Under the pieces are notes generated by a model. That model saw nothing but the letters and a program-made list of their open reading frames with translations. It was not told where the DNA came from and did not search any database. From contig JAFEFU010000056.1 in assembly GCA_018240425.1 (NCBI GenBank), positions 1-64,000 of the forward strand: DNA of 64,000 bases. The letters run 5' to 3'. The translations under genes were made by a program, and so were the position numbers. This stretch comes from Pseudomonadota bacterium (GTDB lineage Bacteria > Pseudomonadota > Alphaproteobacteria > Rhodobacterales > Rhodobacteraceae). Below, in pieces: positions 18,364-27,122 of this stretch; positions within the stretch are counted from its first letter, which is position 1, and each line of letters begins with the position of its first letter.

Positions 18364-19965
18364 TCACTTCCGGCGCGCGATGACCCCGGCGATCTTCTCG
18401 GCGGCCATGATGATCGGGGCGTTGACGTTGGCCGAGGGGATTTTCGGCAGGATCGAGCCGTCGACGACGCGCAGGCCGTCGAGGCCGTGCACCCTGCCTG
18501 CGGCGTCTGTCACCGCGTCGCCGTCCACCCCCATCCGGCAGGTACCGACCGGGTGGTGTTCGGTGTTCGCCACGTTGCGGATGAAGGCCTCGATCTCGGC
18601 GTCCGTGGAGGTGCGGCGCACGTCGTCGAGCTGGCCGGTGCAGTATTTGCCCCAGGCCGACTGGCTGGCGATCTCCAGGGTCTTTCGCACGCCGTCGATC
18701 ATCTCGACCATGTCGCGGCGGTCGTCGAAATAGTTGAAGCTGAGCGCGGGCTTCGCGGCGGGGTTGGCCGATTTCAGGCGGATCGAGCCGCGGCTGTGGG
18801 GGCGCATCTGGCTGAGGAAATACTGGAAACCGTCGCCGAGGGCGACCTTGCCCGACTGGAAGTCGGCGAGGAAGGGCAGGAATTCGTGCTGGAGGTTGAA
18901 ATAGTCGGTGCCGCTGCCGCCGTCGAAGAAGGCGCCGACCTCGAAGAAGCTGGTGGCGCCGAGGCCCTTCTTGAACAGGAGCCATTCGAGCCCGAGTCTG
19001 ACCCGCCCGAGGCCGGCGAGCTTGCGGTTGATCGCGTCTGCGCCGTTCGAGCGGAAGCGCAGCGAGGCCACGACGTGATCCTGAAGGTTCCGGCCGACGC
19101 CCGGCAGGTCCGCCACCAGCGGGATGCCGTGGTCCTTCAGGTGCGCGGCCTCGCCCACGCCCGACAGCATCAGGATGTGCGGCGAGCCGATGGTGCCGGC
19201 CGACAGGATCACCTCGCGCCCCGCGCGCGCGGTTTCGGCCCGGCCAGCGCGGCGATAGGCGACGCCTTCGGCCCTGGTGCCGGAAAAGGCGATCTTTTCG
19301 ACGAGGCAGCCGGTGCGCACCGTCAGGTTCGGGCGCTTCATGGCAGGCCGCAGATAGGCTAGCGCGGTCGAGCAGCGCACGCCGTCGCGGATGGTGGCCT
19401 GGGTGACGTGGACGCCTTCCTGGTCGCCGCTGTTGTAGTCGCCGGCGTTGCGCAGGCCGAACTGTTCGCCGGCTTGCAGGAAAGCGTCGTAGAACGGGTG
19501 CCTGGCGGCGCTGCGCGTCACGCTGAGGGGGCCCGTGCCGCCGCGCAACGGGTCGCGCCCGCCCTCGAAGCTTTCCATCTTGATGAAATAGGGCAGGCAG
19601 TCCTGGAAGCTCCAGCCCTCGACGCCGAGGCTTGCCCACTGGTCGTAGTCCCTGGGGTTGCCGCGCACATAGACCATGCCGTTGATCGACGAACTGCCGC
19701 CCAGGCAGCGGCCGCGCGCCTGGCCGATGGTGCGGCCGTGCAACGCCGGTTCGGGTTCGCTCTCGAATTTCCAGTTGTAGATGTCGCTTTCGATGGGAAA
19801 GGTCAGCGCCGCCGGCATCGAGATGAAGAGGCTGCGCTCGGACGGGCCGGCCTCGAGCAGGCAGACCGTGACCGCGGGATCTTCGGTCAGCCGGTTGGCC
19901 AGCACGCAGCCGGCGGACCCGGCGCCGATGATCACATAGTCGAAGCTGTCGGAATGGGCGGGCAT
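18364..19965 (-). CDS. GMC-family FAD oxidoreductase (choline-dehydrogenase-like)
   Basis: 533 residues. The N-terminal FAD-binding Rossmann motif is FDYVIIGAGSAGCVLANRL, then LLEAGP, the GMC signature 1 RCLGGSSSINGMVYVRGNP, signature 2 GTIGSPHILMLSGVG, and the C-terminal active-site region TEHHPVGTCRMG with the catalytic His and DGSILPKIPSANVNAPIIMAAEKIA. It oxidises an alcohol, possibly a sugar hydroxyl given its neighbours. It is the last gene of the GntR-ROK-SIS-GMC unit. ATG 19965 has AGGA 8 bases upstream, but an ATG at 20013 overlaps the SIS stop (ATGA) and would add 16 residues. The name betA is not justified. Confidence 0.9.
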   Translation of the reverse strand: MPAHSDSFDYVIIGAGSAGCVLANRLTEDPAVTVCLLEAGPSERSLFISMPAALTFPIESDIYNWKFESEPEPALHGRTIGQARGRCLGGSSSINGMVYVRGNPRDYDQWASLGVEGWSFQDCLPYFIKMESFEGGRDPLRGGTGPLSVTRSAARHPFYDAFLQAGEQFGLRNAGDYNSGDQEGVHVTQATIRDGVRCSTALAYLRPAMKRPNLTVRTGCLVEKIAFSGTRAEGVAYRRAGRAETARAGREVILSAGTIGSPHILMLSGVGEAAHLKDHGIPLVADLPGVGRNLQDHVVASLRFRSNGADAINRKLAGLGRVRLGLEWLLFKKGLGATSFFEVGAFFDGGSGTDYFNLQHEFLPFLADFQSGKVALGDGFQYFLSQMRPHSRGSIRLKSANPAAKPALSFNYFDDRRDMVEMIDGVRKTLEIASQSAWGKYCTGQLDDVRRTSTDAEIEAFIRNVANTEHHPVGTCRMGVDGDAVTDAAGRVHGLDGLRVVDGSILPKIPSANVNAPIIMAAEKIAGVIARRK

Positions 19966-20009
19966 GGTCTCGGTCCTGTCTTGAACTGATAGAGGGGCGC
20001 GGGCGCCGG

Positions 20010-21071
20010 TCATTCGACCAGCGTCACCTTGGCGCCGTTGAGGAAGACGGCAGGGGTGAAGCCCCGCGCCACGGCGAGGGGCACCATCAGGAACTGCACG
20101 GGGATGATTTCCAGCACCGGCAGCAGGGCGGCGGCGACCTGCGGCAGTTCGAGGATCGCGATCCCCTCGCGCTTCAGGCTGGCGGGCGGGTTCCCTGCCA
20201 CCACCAGGCAGCGCCCGCCGAAGCGGGCGATGTCGATCGCCGTGGCCTCGTTCAGTTCGCGTTCGACGCCGCTGCCGAGGAAGAGGATGGCGCGGAAGTT
20301 GTCGCGGACCAGCTCGAGCGGGCCGTGGCGGAACTGGCCGCCGGTCAGCGCGGTCGAATCGAGCTTGGTGGCCTCGACCGTCATCAGGGCCGACATCGCG
20401 GCGCTCGAGAAGCTGGCGCCCCGCGCGATGAAGTTGAGCGGGCTTTCGTGGCCGAGGAAGTCGAGGGCGGCATGGGCGCGGCGGTCGAAGTCGTCCAGAT
20501 GCGCCTGCGCCGTCGCGGCCAGTGCTTCGATCTTTTCCCCGGCCAGCTTATTCGAGCCAAGCAGGGCCTCCTCCACCGACAGAAGCGCGACGAGGCCGGC
20601 GATGTAGGTCTTGGTCGAAACCGAATCTTCCTTGCCGGCGTTGGTCGCCACCGCGCAGTCGGCCCATGCCGACAGGGTGTTCTTTTCGCCATTGGTGATC
20701 GCGATCGCGAAGAAGGGCCGGACCGGGCCTTTCGCCAGGCGCTGCAACTCGACGCTTTCGCCGGACTGCGAGATGGCGATGACCAGCGTGTCGGGGCGCA
20801 CCAGTCCCGGCGCCTGCTGGATCAGTTCCGAGGAATCCCAGAGCGAGACCGGCACCGTCAGCCCTGCGGCCAGCCGCTGCCAGCTGCCATAGGCGCTGTG
20901 CAGCGACCCACCCATGCCGGTCAGGATGACATGGCGGATGCGGCCGTCGCCTATCGCGCCCCGCAGATCGGCTATCCGCGCCAGATGCGCGGGCGTGACC
21001 CCCGCCCAGGCCCGGCGGATGGCCTCGGGCTGTTCGCGGATGTCGGCGAGGAAGTTCTTGGCGGCGGTCAT
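20010..21071 (-). CDS. SIS-domain sugar isomerase/deaminase-like protein
   Basis: 353 residues with two SIS (sugar isomerase) modules as in the isomerase half of GlmS, AgaS and fructosamine deglycases. The first holds HVILTGMGGSLHSAYG and VIAISQSGESVELQ; the second holds LNFIARGASFSSAAMSA, the TGGQFRHGPLELV block and the C-terminal pattern GAKVTLVE. There is no glutaminase domain, so it likely deaminates or isomerises an amino-sugar or ketosamine phosphate. It lies between ROK kinase and GMC oxidoreductase genes and opposite a sugar ABC importer. GGAG 6 bases upstream supports the start. Confidence 0.88.
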   Translation of the reverse strand: MTAAKNFLADIREQPEAIRRAWAGVTPAHLARIADLRGAIGDGRIRHVILTGMGGSLHSAYGSWQRLAAGLTVPVSLWDSSELIQQAPGLVRPDTLVIAISQSGESVELQRLAKGPVRPFFAIAITNGEKNTLSAWADCAVATNAGKEDSVSTKTYIAGLVALLSVEEALLGSNKLAGEKIEALAATAQAHLDDFDRRAHAALDFLGHESPLNFIARGASFSSAAMSALMTVEATKLDSTALTGGQFRHGPLELVRDNFRAILFLGSGVERELNEATAIDIARFGGRCLVVAGNPPASLKREGIAILELPQVAAALLPVLEIIPVQFLMVPLAVARGFTPAVFLNGAKVTLVE

Positions 21072-21124
21072 GATGGCTCCGTGAACTGGGGGGCCGCCCG
21101 CGCGGCCCGGAGGGAGGGGAAGGG

Positions 21125-22048
21125 TCAGGGCATGACCACGGCGGCGGCGCCGATGATCCCGGCGTCATTGCCAAGCTCGGCAAGGGTGAATTCGGTGTTC
21201 GTGATGTTGTAGGGCATGGCGCGGCGGCGTGCCTCGTCGCGGATCGCGCCGACAAGGCTTTGGCCGGCGGCGCTGAGGCCGCCGCCGATCAGCACATGGT
21301 GCGGTGCGAAGATGTTGCACCAGGTGGCGGCGGCCATGCCGATCCAGCGTCCGGCCTCGGCGATCATCGCCAGGGCCTCGGGCCGGCCGGCGGCGGCGGC
21401 GCGCACCAGCGCGGCGGTGGCGCTGCCGCCTGCGGCGCCGGGGTAGATCTCGCGGGCCTTCAGTTCGATCGCCGCGCCGGACGCGACGGATTCCAGGCAG
21501 CCCAGGCAGCCCTGCCGGCACCTGACCGGGTTTTCCGAGACCAGCACTATGTGGCCCGCATCGCCCAGACAGCAGTTGCCGGCGTCGAAGGGAAGGCCGT
21601 CCACGACCAGCGAAACCCCGATGCCGGTGCCCACCGTCAGCATGAGGAGCCGGCCCACACCGCGCCCCGCGCCAAAGCGATGTTCGGCCAGCGCACCGGC
21701 ATCGGCGTCGTTGACAAGGCGCGCGGGGCAACCGAAACGGTCTGACAGGATATCGGCGAGCGGCATTCCGTCCAGCGCCGGGACGTTGCTGTTCATGCCT
21801 GTGGTGAAGTCTGCCTGGATATGGCCGGGAAAGCCGATGCCGACGCCGCCCAGGCGCGCGATGCGCGCCTCGTGCAGCAGGATATCGACGGCGGTGCCAT
21901 AGGCATCAAGAATCCGGTCGGCGCCCTGGCCTTCGCGGGCCGGAATGCGCTGGCGCGCCAGGATGGCGCCGCTCGCATCGACCAGGCCGATCTTGGTGCT
22001 GCCGCCGCCGATGTCGACGCCAATGTAGTGCGCTGCTGTCATCGGCAT
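21125..22048 (-). CDS. ROK-family sugar kinase
   Basis: 307 residues, normal for ROK kinases. It has the phosphate-1 loop YIGVDIGGGSTKIGLVD, the phosphate-2 region LMLTVGTGIGVSLVVDG, and the ROK zinc motif as GHIVLVSENPVRCRQGCLGCLESVASG (the H and three-Cys pattern intact). It should phosphorylate a hexose or acetylated amino sugar brought in by the neighbouring ABC system. The ATG directly follows the GntR stop (TGAATG), so the two are translationally coupled. Preferred sugar is not predictable here. Confidence 0.91.
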   Translation of the reverse strand: MPMTAAHYIGVDIGGGSTKIGLVDASGAILARQRIPAREGQGADRILDAYGTAVDILLHEARIARLGGVGIGFPGHIQADFTTGMNSNVPALDGMPLADILSDRFGCPARLVNDADAGALAEHRFGAGRGVGRLLMLTVGTGIGVSLVVDGLPFDAGNCCLGDAGHIVLVSENPVRCRQGCLGCLESVASGAAIELKAREIYPGAAGGSATAALVRAAAAGRPEALAMIAEAGRWIGMAAATWCNIFAPHHVLIGGGLSAAGQSLVGAIRDEARRRAMPYNITNTEFTLAELGNDAGIIGAAAVVMP

Positions 22049-22819
22049 TCAGTCCGTCAGGCGATAGCGGCTGACGTGCAGCATGAAGCCGCCGCCGCGA
22101 TAGGTGGATTTCACATATTCCGCGACCTGATCGTTTTCGGTCAGCGTCACGCGCCAGACCGCCAGAAGGGGGCTTCCGGCCGGCACGTTCAGCGCCTGCG
22201 CCAGGTCATCGCTGGCGGCGACGGGCTCGAAGAGCGCATCGGTCCAGGCGGGGGCGACGCCCCAGCGGTCCCCGATCAGGCTGTAGAGCGAACCTTCGCC
22301 AAGGCCTGCCTCCTCGATGCCGGGATACATGTCGACCGGCAGGTAGGCATCCTCGACGGCGATCGGCTGGGCGTTGATGGTGCGGACGCGCTTCATGTAG
22401 AGCAGCGGGACATCGGCCGGATGCTGAACCTTCAGGTGCTTGCGCATCTCGTCCGGGAGATGGTCGACCAGCCGGCAGTCCAGGACGACGGCCCCCGGAA
22501 CGCCCCCCGCCTTTTGCACCTCGCGGGTGAAGCTGTGAAAGCCCGAGACGCCGCCCATGCGCGTCGCGGTCTTGAAATAGCCCCGCCCCTGTTCGCTGTA
22601 GATCAGGCCGCGCGCCTCGAGCCGCTTCAGCGCCTGCCGGACGGTCACCCGCGACACCTTGAACTCGTGCGCCAGGGCGTTCTCGGACGGGAGCTGCGGC
22701 CCCTCGTCGCTGCGGGCGCCGCTTTCGATCTCGGCCGCGAGAATGTCGGAGACCTGGGCATACATCGGCGCCCCGCCGGTCCGGCGAATTCCCATCCTGC
22801 GGAAGTTTTTCCGATCCAT
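22049..22819 (-). CDS. GntR-family regulator with UTRA effector domain
   Basis: 256 residues. The N-terminal winged helix reads PMYAQVSDILAAEIESG, LPSENALAHEFKVSRVTVRQALKRLEARGLI; the rest is a UTRA/HutC-type effector domain with LLYMKRVRTINAQPIAVEDAYLP and the C-terminal STYRGGGFMLHVSRYRL. Regulators of this type bind the phosphorylated sugar or amino-sugar made by their own operon and then leave DNA. It heads the minus-strand unit and faces the ABC importer; the repeated GCATGTTA elements between them are the likely target. Confidence 0.93.
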   Translation of the reverse strand: MDRKNFRRMGIRRTGGAPMYAQVSDILAAEIESGARSDEGPQLPSENALAHEFKVSRVTVRQALKRLEARGLIYSEQGRGYFKTATRMGGVSGFHSFTREVQKAGGVPGAVVLDCRLVDHLPDEMRKHLKVQHPADVPLLYMKRVRTINAQPIAVEDAYLPVDMYPGIEEAGLGEGSLYSLIGDRWGVAPAWTDALFEPVAASDDLAQALNVPAGSPLLAVWRVTLTENDQVAEYVKSTYRGGGFMLHVSRYRLTD

Positions 22820-22853
22820 GTCCCCGCCCTTCGAGGCTGCCTGTCAAAGTGAC

Positions 22854-22892
22854 TCGACACAAGCATGTTAGCATGTTAATACAAGTTGTCAA
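22854..22892. promoter_or_regulatory. Overlapping divergent promoters with central GntR operator
   Basis: Plus strand: TCGACA (22854-22859), 17-base spacer, TAATAC (22877-22882), leading to the ABC operon. Minus strand: TTGACA (complement of 22887-22892), 16-base spacer, TAACAT (complement of 22865-22870), leading to gntR. The two promoters interpenetrate. Within the shared core are two tandem GCATGTTA octamers (22863-22870 and 22871-22878) and the near-palindrome TTAGCATGTTAA (22868-22879). A single repressor bound here would block both directions. Confidence 0.7.
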
Positions 22893-22920
22893 CGTCATCG
22901 AGACTAGGGAGGAAACATAA

Positions 22921-24255
22921 ATGAGTGCAAAGAGATACGGGATTCGCCTGGCGGCGGCGCTGACGCTGGCGACCGCTGCCGCGCCCGCGCTGGCCTTTGA
23001 CTGGAAGGCGCAGTCGGGGCAGGAAATCACCGTCATGGTCAGCGAGAACCCCTGGACCAACGGCCTGCGCGAGCACATCGCCGAGTTCGAATCGCAGACC
23101 GGGATCAAGGTCAACCTCAGCGCCTTCGCCGAAGATCTCTACAGCGATCGCATGAACCTCGCGGTGCGCTCGACCGAGCCGGTGGCCGACGCCTACATGG
23201 TGCAGATGGATTCGGCGCTGTTCGAGCAGTGGAAGGCCGACGCGGTCGAGCCGCTCAGCCCCTACATCGCCGACGCGGGCAAGACCGACGCCGGCTATGA
23301 CCTCGAGGACTATCCGGCGGGCTTCCGCCAGGGCGCGAGCTTCCCGGTCGACGATCCGGCGGCGCAGCTTTTCGCGATCCCGATCTCGTTCGAGACCTAC
23401 ATCCTGTTCTACAACAAGGATCTCGTCGGCAAGTATCTGGACGGCAAGGTTCCGGCGACGATGGACGATCTGATGGCGGCGGCGGCCAAGGTTTCGGCTG
23501 ACGGCGGAACCAAGGATTTCGGCGCCTCGATGCGCGGCAAGCTGTCGGCGGAACTGGTCGATACCATGACCGGCATCGTCTTCGACGCCTGGGGCGGCGA
23601 TCCGATCAAGCTGCCCGAGAATGTCTGGTTCGACGGCGACTGGACCAAGCCGCGCTTCAACGACCCGAAGATCGCCAAGGGGCTGTCCTACTATGCGGGC
23701 CTGTTGAAGGCCGGGCCGCCCAGCGTCATGTCCTATGGCTGGGAGGACGCAAGCCGCTTCTTTGCCGACGGCCACGCGGCCTTCTTCGTCGACGCGTCGG
23801 TCTTTGGCCCGAGCTTCGAAAGCCCGGACTCGTCCAAGATCGTCGGCAAGGTCGGCTATGCGCCCTTGCCGCCTTCGGCCGGCGACATCGGCTACAGCGG
23901 CCACTGGTCGTGGGGCCTGTCGATCCCGAAGAATTCGCAGAAGAAGGACGCCGCATGGCTCTTCGTGCAATGGGCGACCGGCAAGGCGATGACCACCGAG
24001 TTCGGCAAGAAGACCGGCGGCGCGCCGCGTCTGTCGTCCTGGGCGGATGAGGGCTACAAGGCCGCGCTGAACCCCGAATATGTCGCGGCCGTGCAGACGC
24101 AGATGCAGCACACCCGCCCGACCTCGGTCTTCCGCGAGGGTTGGAGCGAGGTCGTGCTGCAGATCGTGGACACGATCCAGCAGATCGCGGGCGGCGCCGA
24201 CCCGCAGGAGGCGGCCGACGCGCTTCAGGAGCAACTGGCCGGCACCTTCAAGTAA
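22921..24255 (+). CDS. Carbohydrate ABC transporter substrate-binding protein
   Basis: 444 residues of the CUT1-type (family 1) extracellular solute-binding proteins. A Sec signal peptide is evident: a basic start (SAKRYGIRL), the hydrophobic stretch AAALTLATAAAPALA and a likely cut before FDWKAQSG. Inside are IYSDRMNLAV-type and YNKDLVGKYL family blocks and PISFETYILFYNKDL. It presents a sugar or polyol to the two permeases encoded next. RBS GGAGG is 8 bases upstream. Being divergent from GntR-ROK-SIS genes suggests an amino sugar, ketosamine or glycoside as ligand, which is inference. Confidence 0.93.
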   Translation: MSAKRYGIRLAAALTLATAAAPALAFDWKAQSGQEITVMVSENPWTNGLREHIAEFESQTGIKVNLSAFAEDLYSDRMNLAVRSTEPVADAYMVQMDSALFEQWKADAVEPLSPYIADAGKTDAGYDLEDYPAGFRQGASFPVDDPAAQLFAIPISFETYILFYNKDLVGKYLDGKVPATMDDLMAAAAKVSADGGTKDFGASMRGKLSAELVDTMTGIVFDAWGGDPIKLPENVWFDGDWTKPRFNDPKIAKGLSYYAGLLKAGPPSVMSYGWEDASRFFADGHAAFFVDASVFGPSFESPDSSKIVGKVGYAPLPPSAGDIGYSGHWSWGLSIPKNSQKKDAAWLFVQWATGKAMTTEFGKKTGGAPRLSSWADEGYKAALNPEYVAAVQTQMQHTRPTSVFREGWSEVVLQIVDTIQQIAGGADPQEAADALQEQLAGTFK

Positions 24256-24327
24256 GAACCGGTCCCGGGCGGCGCAACCGGCGCCGCCCGTCCGTCCACG
24301 ACCAGCGTCCCCAGCCGGAACCCGACC

Positions 24328-25194
24328 ATGCAACGCAAGGCCTTCAGTCCCTACTGGCTGCTCGTTCCGGCACTCACGGTGCTGGCGCTCAACACCTTCT
24401 ATCCGGTGATCTATTCGGTCTGCCTGGCCTTCACCGACTGGAACTGGGGCAAGACCAGCAATTTCGTGGGCGTGAAGAACTTCATATCGGTCCTGACCAA
24501 GCCGCAGTATCGCGGCGCCTTCCTGAACACGCTGGTCTTCGCGACCTCGGCCGTGGTCATCGAGACCATGCTTGGCCTCGGCCTCGCGCTGGCGATCAAC
24601 GGCATCACGCGCGGGGCGGGGCTGATCCGCACCATCCTGCTTCTGCCGCTCATGGTGTCGGGGATCGCCGTGTCGCTGGTCTGGAAGGTGCTCCTGGACC
24701 CGACCCAGGGGGTCATCAACTATTTCCTGTCTCTGGTCGGCATCCAGGGCCCGGCCTGGCTGGGCACGGTGCCCACCGCCATGCCCTCGATCGTCATGAT
24801 CGACACCTGGTGGCAGACCGCCTTCACCTTCATCATCCTGTCGTCGGCGCTGAAGGGCCTGCCCGCCGAGCCGTTCGAGGCGGCGCGGCTCGAGGGCGCC
24901 AGCGCCTGGCAGACTTTCCGCCACATCACCCTGCCGATGCTGAAGCCGGTCCTGATCACCGTGATCATCTTCCGCACCGTCGATACGCTCAAGGTCTTCG
25001 ACATCATCTTCGGGACCACGGGGGGCGGGCCGATGCGGGCGACCGAGGTGGTGCAGACGCTGGCCTACCAGACCGCGTTCAAGTTCCACCGCTTCGGCGA
25101 ATCCGCGGCCATTTCGGTGGTCTTCTCGGTGATCATCCTGGGGCTGTGCCTGGCCTATCTGCGGCTGGACACCGAAGAAGGGGACGCGTCATGA
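24328..25194 (+). CDS. Sugar ABC transporter permease (MalF/UgpA type)
   Basis: 288 residues with six predicted membrane helices, the first at YWLLVPALTVLALNTFYPVIYSV. The EAA loop that touches the ATPase is visible as EPFEAARLEGASAWQTFRHITLPMLKPV, and the conserved TDWNWG segment follows helix 1. It pairs with the MalG-type permease, whose ATG overlaps its stop (ATGA). The 72-base gap from the substrate-binding gene is GC-rich and can fold, a common site for differential stability of the abundant binding-protein mRNA. Confidence 0.94.
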   Translation: MQRKAFSPYWLLVPALTVLALNTFYPVIYSVCLAFTDWNWGKTSNFVGVKNFISVLTKPQYRGAFLNTLVFATSAVVIETMLGLGLALAINGITRGAGLIRTILLLPLMVSGIAVSLVWKVLLDPTQGVINYFLSLVGIQGPAWLGTVPTAMPSIVMIDTWWQTAFTFIILSSALKGLPAEPFEAARLEGASAWQTFRHITLPMLKPVLITVIIFRTVDTLKVFDIIFGTTGGGPMRATEVVQTLAYQTAFKFHRFGESAAISVVFSVIILGLCLAYLRLDTEEGDAS

Positions 25195-26012
25195 AGCCGA
25201 AATTCCTGCCGCAGTTCGGGCGCTACGCGGTGGCTGTCACCGCCGCCGTCGTGTCCTTCTTCCCGATCCTCTGGATCGCCATGATCGCGCTCAAGGAACG
25301 AACCGACGCCTTCGCGATTCCGCCGGTGTGGTTCTTCAACCCGGTGTGGGAGCATTTCGCCAAGGCCTGGACGACCAGCGGCTTTTCCGGCGCTTTCCTG
25401 AACAGCGTCCTTGTCTGCGCGATCGGCAATGTCCTGGCTTTCGCCATCGGCATCCCGGCGGCATACCTTCTGAACCAGCGGCGCACGCCGGGGCGCAAGG
25501 CCATCCTCGTGTGGCTCCTGATCTCCTACATGCTGCCCGAGTTCCTGTTCGTGATCCCGGTCTATGTGCTTTATCAGGCGATCGGCCTTTACGACACGGT
25601 GATCGGGCTGGCGCTGGTCTACCAGATCTTCACGCTGCCCTTCACCATCTGGCTGGTGCGCGCCTTCTTCGCCGACGTACCCGCGGCGCTCGCCGAGGCG
25701 GCGCGGCTGGAAGGCGCCACGACCGCGCAGATCATCTGGAAAATCTATGTGCCCATCGCCGCGCCCGGGCTGGCGGCCACCGCCATCCTGAACGCGATCA
25801 AGATGTGGAACGAGCTTGCCATCGCCCTTGCCCTGACCTTCGACCGGGCGCAGACCGTGACGCTCGCCGTCGCCGGGTTCCGCGGCTACGCCTCGATCGA
25901 CTGGGGCGCGATGGCGGCGGCGTCGATCATCGTGATCCTGCCGATGGCCTTCTTCGCCATCCTCGCGCAGCGCCACATCGTGCAGGGCCTCAGCCTCGGC
26001 TCGGTCAAGTAA
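25191..26012 (+). CDS. Sugar ABC transporter permease (MalG/UgpE type)
   Basis: 273 residues with six membrane helices. The MalG-type features are FFPILWIAMIALKERTDAFAIPP near the N-terminus, the short helix-rich middle SYMLPEFLFVIPVYVLYQAIGLYDT, and the EAA loop PAALAEAARLEGATTAQIIWKIYVPIAAPGL. It forms the heterodimeric membrane channel with the preceding permease, to which it is translationally coupled, and uses the ATPase encoded 24 bases downstream. Confidence 0.94.
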   Translation: MKPKFLPQFGRYAVAVTAAVVSFFPILWIAMIALKERTDAFAIPPVWFFNPVWEHFAKAWTTSGFSGAFLNSVLVCAIGNVLAFAIGIPAAYLLNQRRTPGRKAILVWLLISYMLPEFLFVIPVYVLYQAIGLYDTVIGLALVYQIFTLPFTIWLVRAFFADVPAALAEAARLEGATTAQIIWKIYVPIAAPGLAATAILNAIKMWNELAIALALTFDRAQTVTLAVAGFRGYASIDWGAMAAASIIVILPMAFFAILAQRHIVQGLSLGSVK

Positions 26013-26036
26013 CCCACCCTTTCGCCGGAGAGTCCA

Positions 26037-27122
26037 ATGGCCACCGTCTCGCTTCGCGACATCGACATCTCCTACGGTGCGACCACCGTGGTGAAATCCC
26101 TGAACATGGAGATCGCCGAGGGAGAGTTCACCGTTCTGGTCGGCCCGTCCGGCTGTGGCAAGTCTACCATCCTTCGGCTGATCGCGGGACTGGAGGCGCG
26201 GTCGGCGGGCGAGGTGTTCATCGACGGGGCCAATGTCTCGGACGCCGATCCGGCGGCGCGCAACGTGGCGATGGTCTTCCAGAACTACGCGCTCTACCCC
26301 AACATGACCGTGGCCGAGAACATCGCCTTCGGCATGAAGATCCGCAAGACTGACCCGGCGAAGATCGACAGCGCCGTGCGCGAGGTGGCGCGGATGGTCG
26401 GGCTGACCGACCATCTGGCCAAGCGTCCCGGCAAGCTGTCGGGCGGGCAGCGGCAGCGGGTGGCGCTGGCCCGCGCCATCGTGCGCCATCCCAAGGTCTT
26501 CCTCTTCGACGAGCCCCTGTCGAACCTCGACGCCGAATTCCGTGCCTCGATCCGGCTGGAGCTGCGCCAGCTGCACAAGAGCCTCGGCTCGACGATGATC
26601 TATGTGACACACGATCAGGTCGAGGCGATGACGATGGGCGACCGCATCGCCGTTCTGGCCCCGATCGCGGTCGCGGGCAGCCACAACCTGATGCAGTTCG
26701 ACACGCCCGACACGATCTACCGCAAGCCCGCGAACCTGTTCGTGGCACGCTTCATCGGCTCGCCCAAGATGAACACGTTCGAGGTCGACACCACGGCCGG
26801 CGGGCTCAAGGTTGCCGGACGGGAGGTGCCCTTCGCCGCGGCCCTGCCGCCGCGCGTCGTCGTCGGCATCCGCCCCGAACATATCGAGGTCGGCGAGGCG
26901 GCTGGTCCGTCCCTGTCGGCCAAGGTGCGCGTCACCGAGAACCTCGGCCACGAATATCTGGTCTTCACCGACACCGCCCTCGGTCCGATCACCCTGCGGG
27001 TATCCGACCGCCACGACTGCCCCAGGGACGGCCAGGACCTGACCCTCGGCCTGCCGCTGGCGCGGCTGCATGTCTTCGATGCGGCGACCGGAGAGCGGAT
27101 CGAACCCGATTCCGCGCGGTAG
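26037..27122 (+). CDS. Sugar ABC transporter ATPase (UgpC/MsmK type)
   Basis: 361 residues. Walker A is GPSGCGKST (residues 36-44), the Q-loop is in VFQNYALYPNMTV, the signature is LSGGQRQRVALARAI, Walker B is VFLFDEPLSNLD, and the H-loop is YVTHDQVEAMTMGDRI. A TOBE-type regulatory domain follows, with the VGIRPEHIEV block. Just after the H-loop there is a small insertion (LAPIAVAGSHNLMQFDTPDTIY) relative to the usual short link, so the D-loop to TOBE junction is slightly longer than normal. It powers the preceding two permeases. Confidence 0.95.
   Translation: MATVSLRDIDISYGATTVVKSLNMEIAEGEFTVLVGPSGCGKSTILRLIAGLEARSAGEVFIDGANVSDADPAARNVAMVFQNYALYPNMTVAENIAFGMKIRKTDPAKIDSAVREVARMVGLTDHLAKRPGKLSGGQRQRVALARAIVRHPKVFLFDEPLSNLDAEFRASIRLELRQLHKSLGSTMIYVTHDQVEAMTMGDRIAVLAPIAVAGSHNLMQFDTPDTIYRKPANLFVARFIGSPKMNTFEVDTTAGGLKVAGREVPFAAALPPRVVVGIRPEHIEVGEAAGPSLSAKVRVTENLGHEYLVFTDTALGPITLRVSDRHDCPRDGQDLTLGLPLARLHVFDAATGERIEPDSAR

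Noticed and set aside
18364..19965. Choline dehydrogenase betA assignment for the GMC protein.
   Set aside because: No betaine aldehyde dehydrogenase, betI or choline transporter nearby; sugar genes surround it, so only the family is named.
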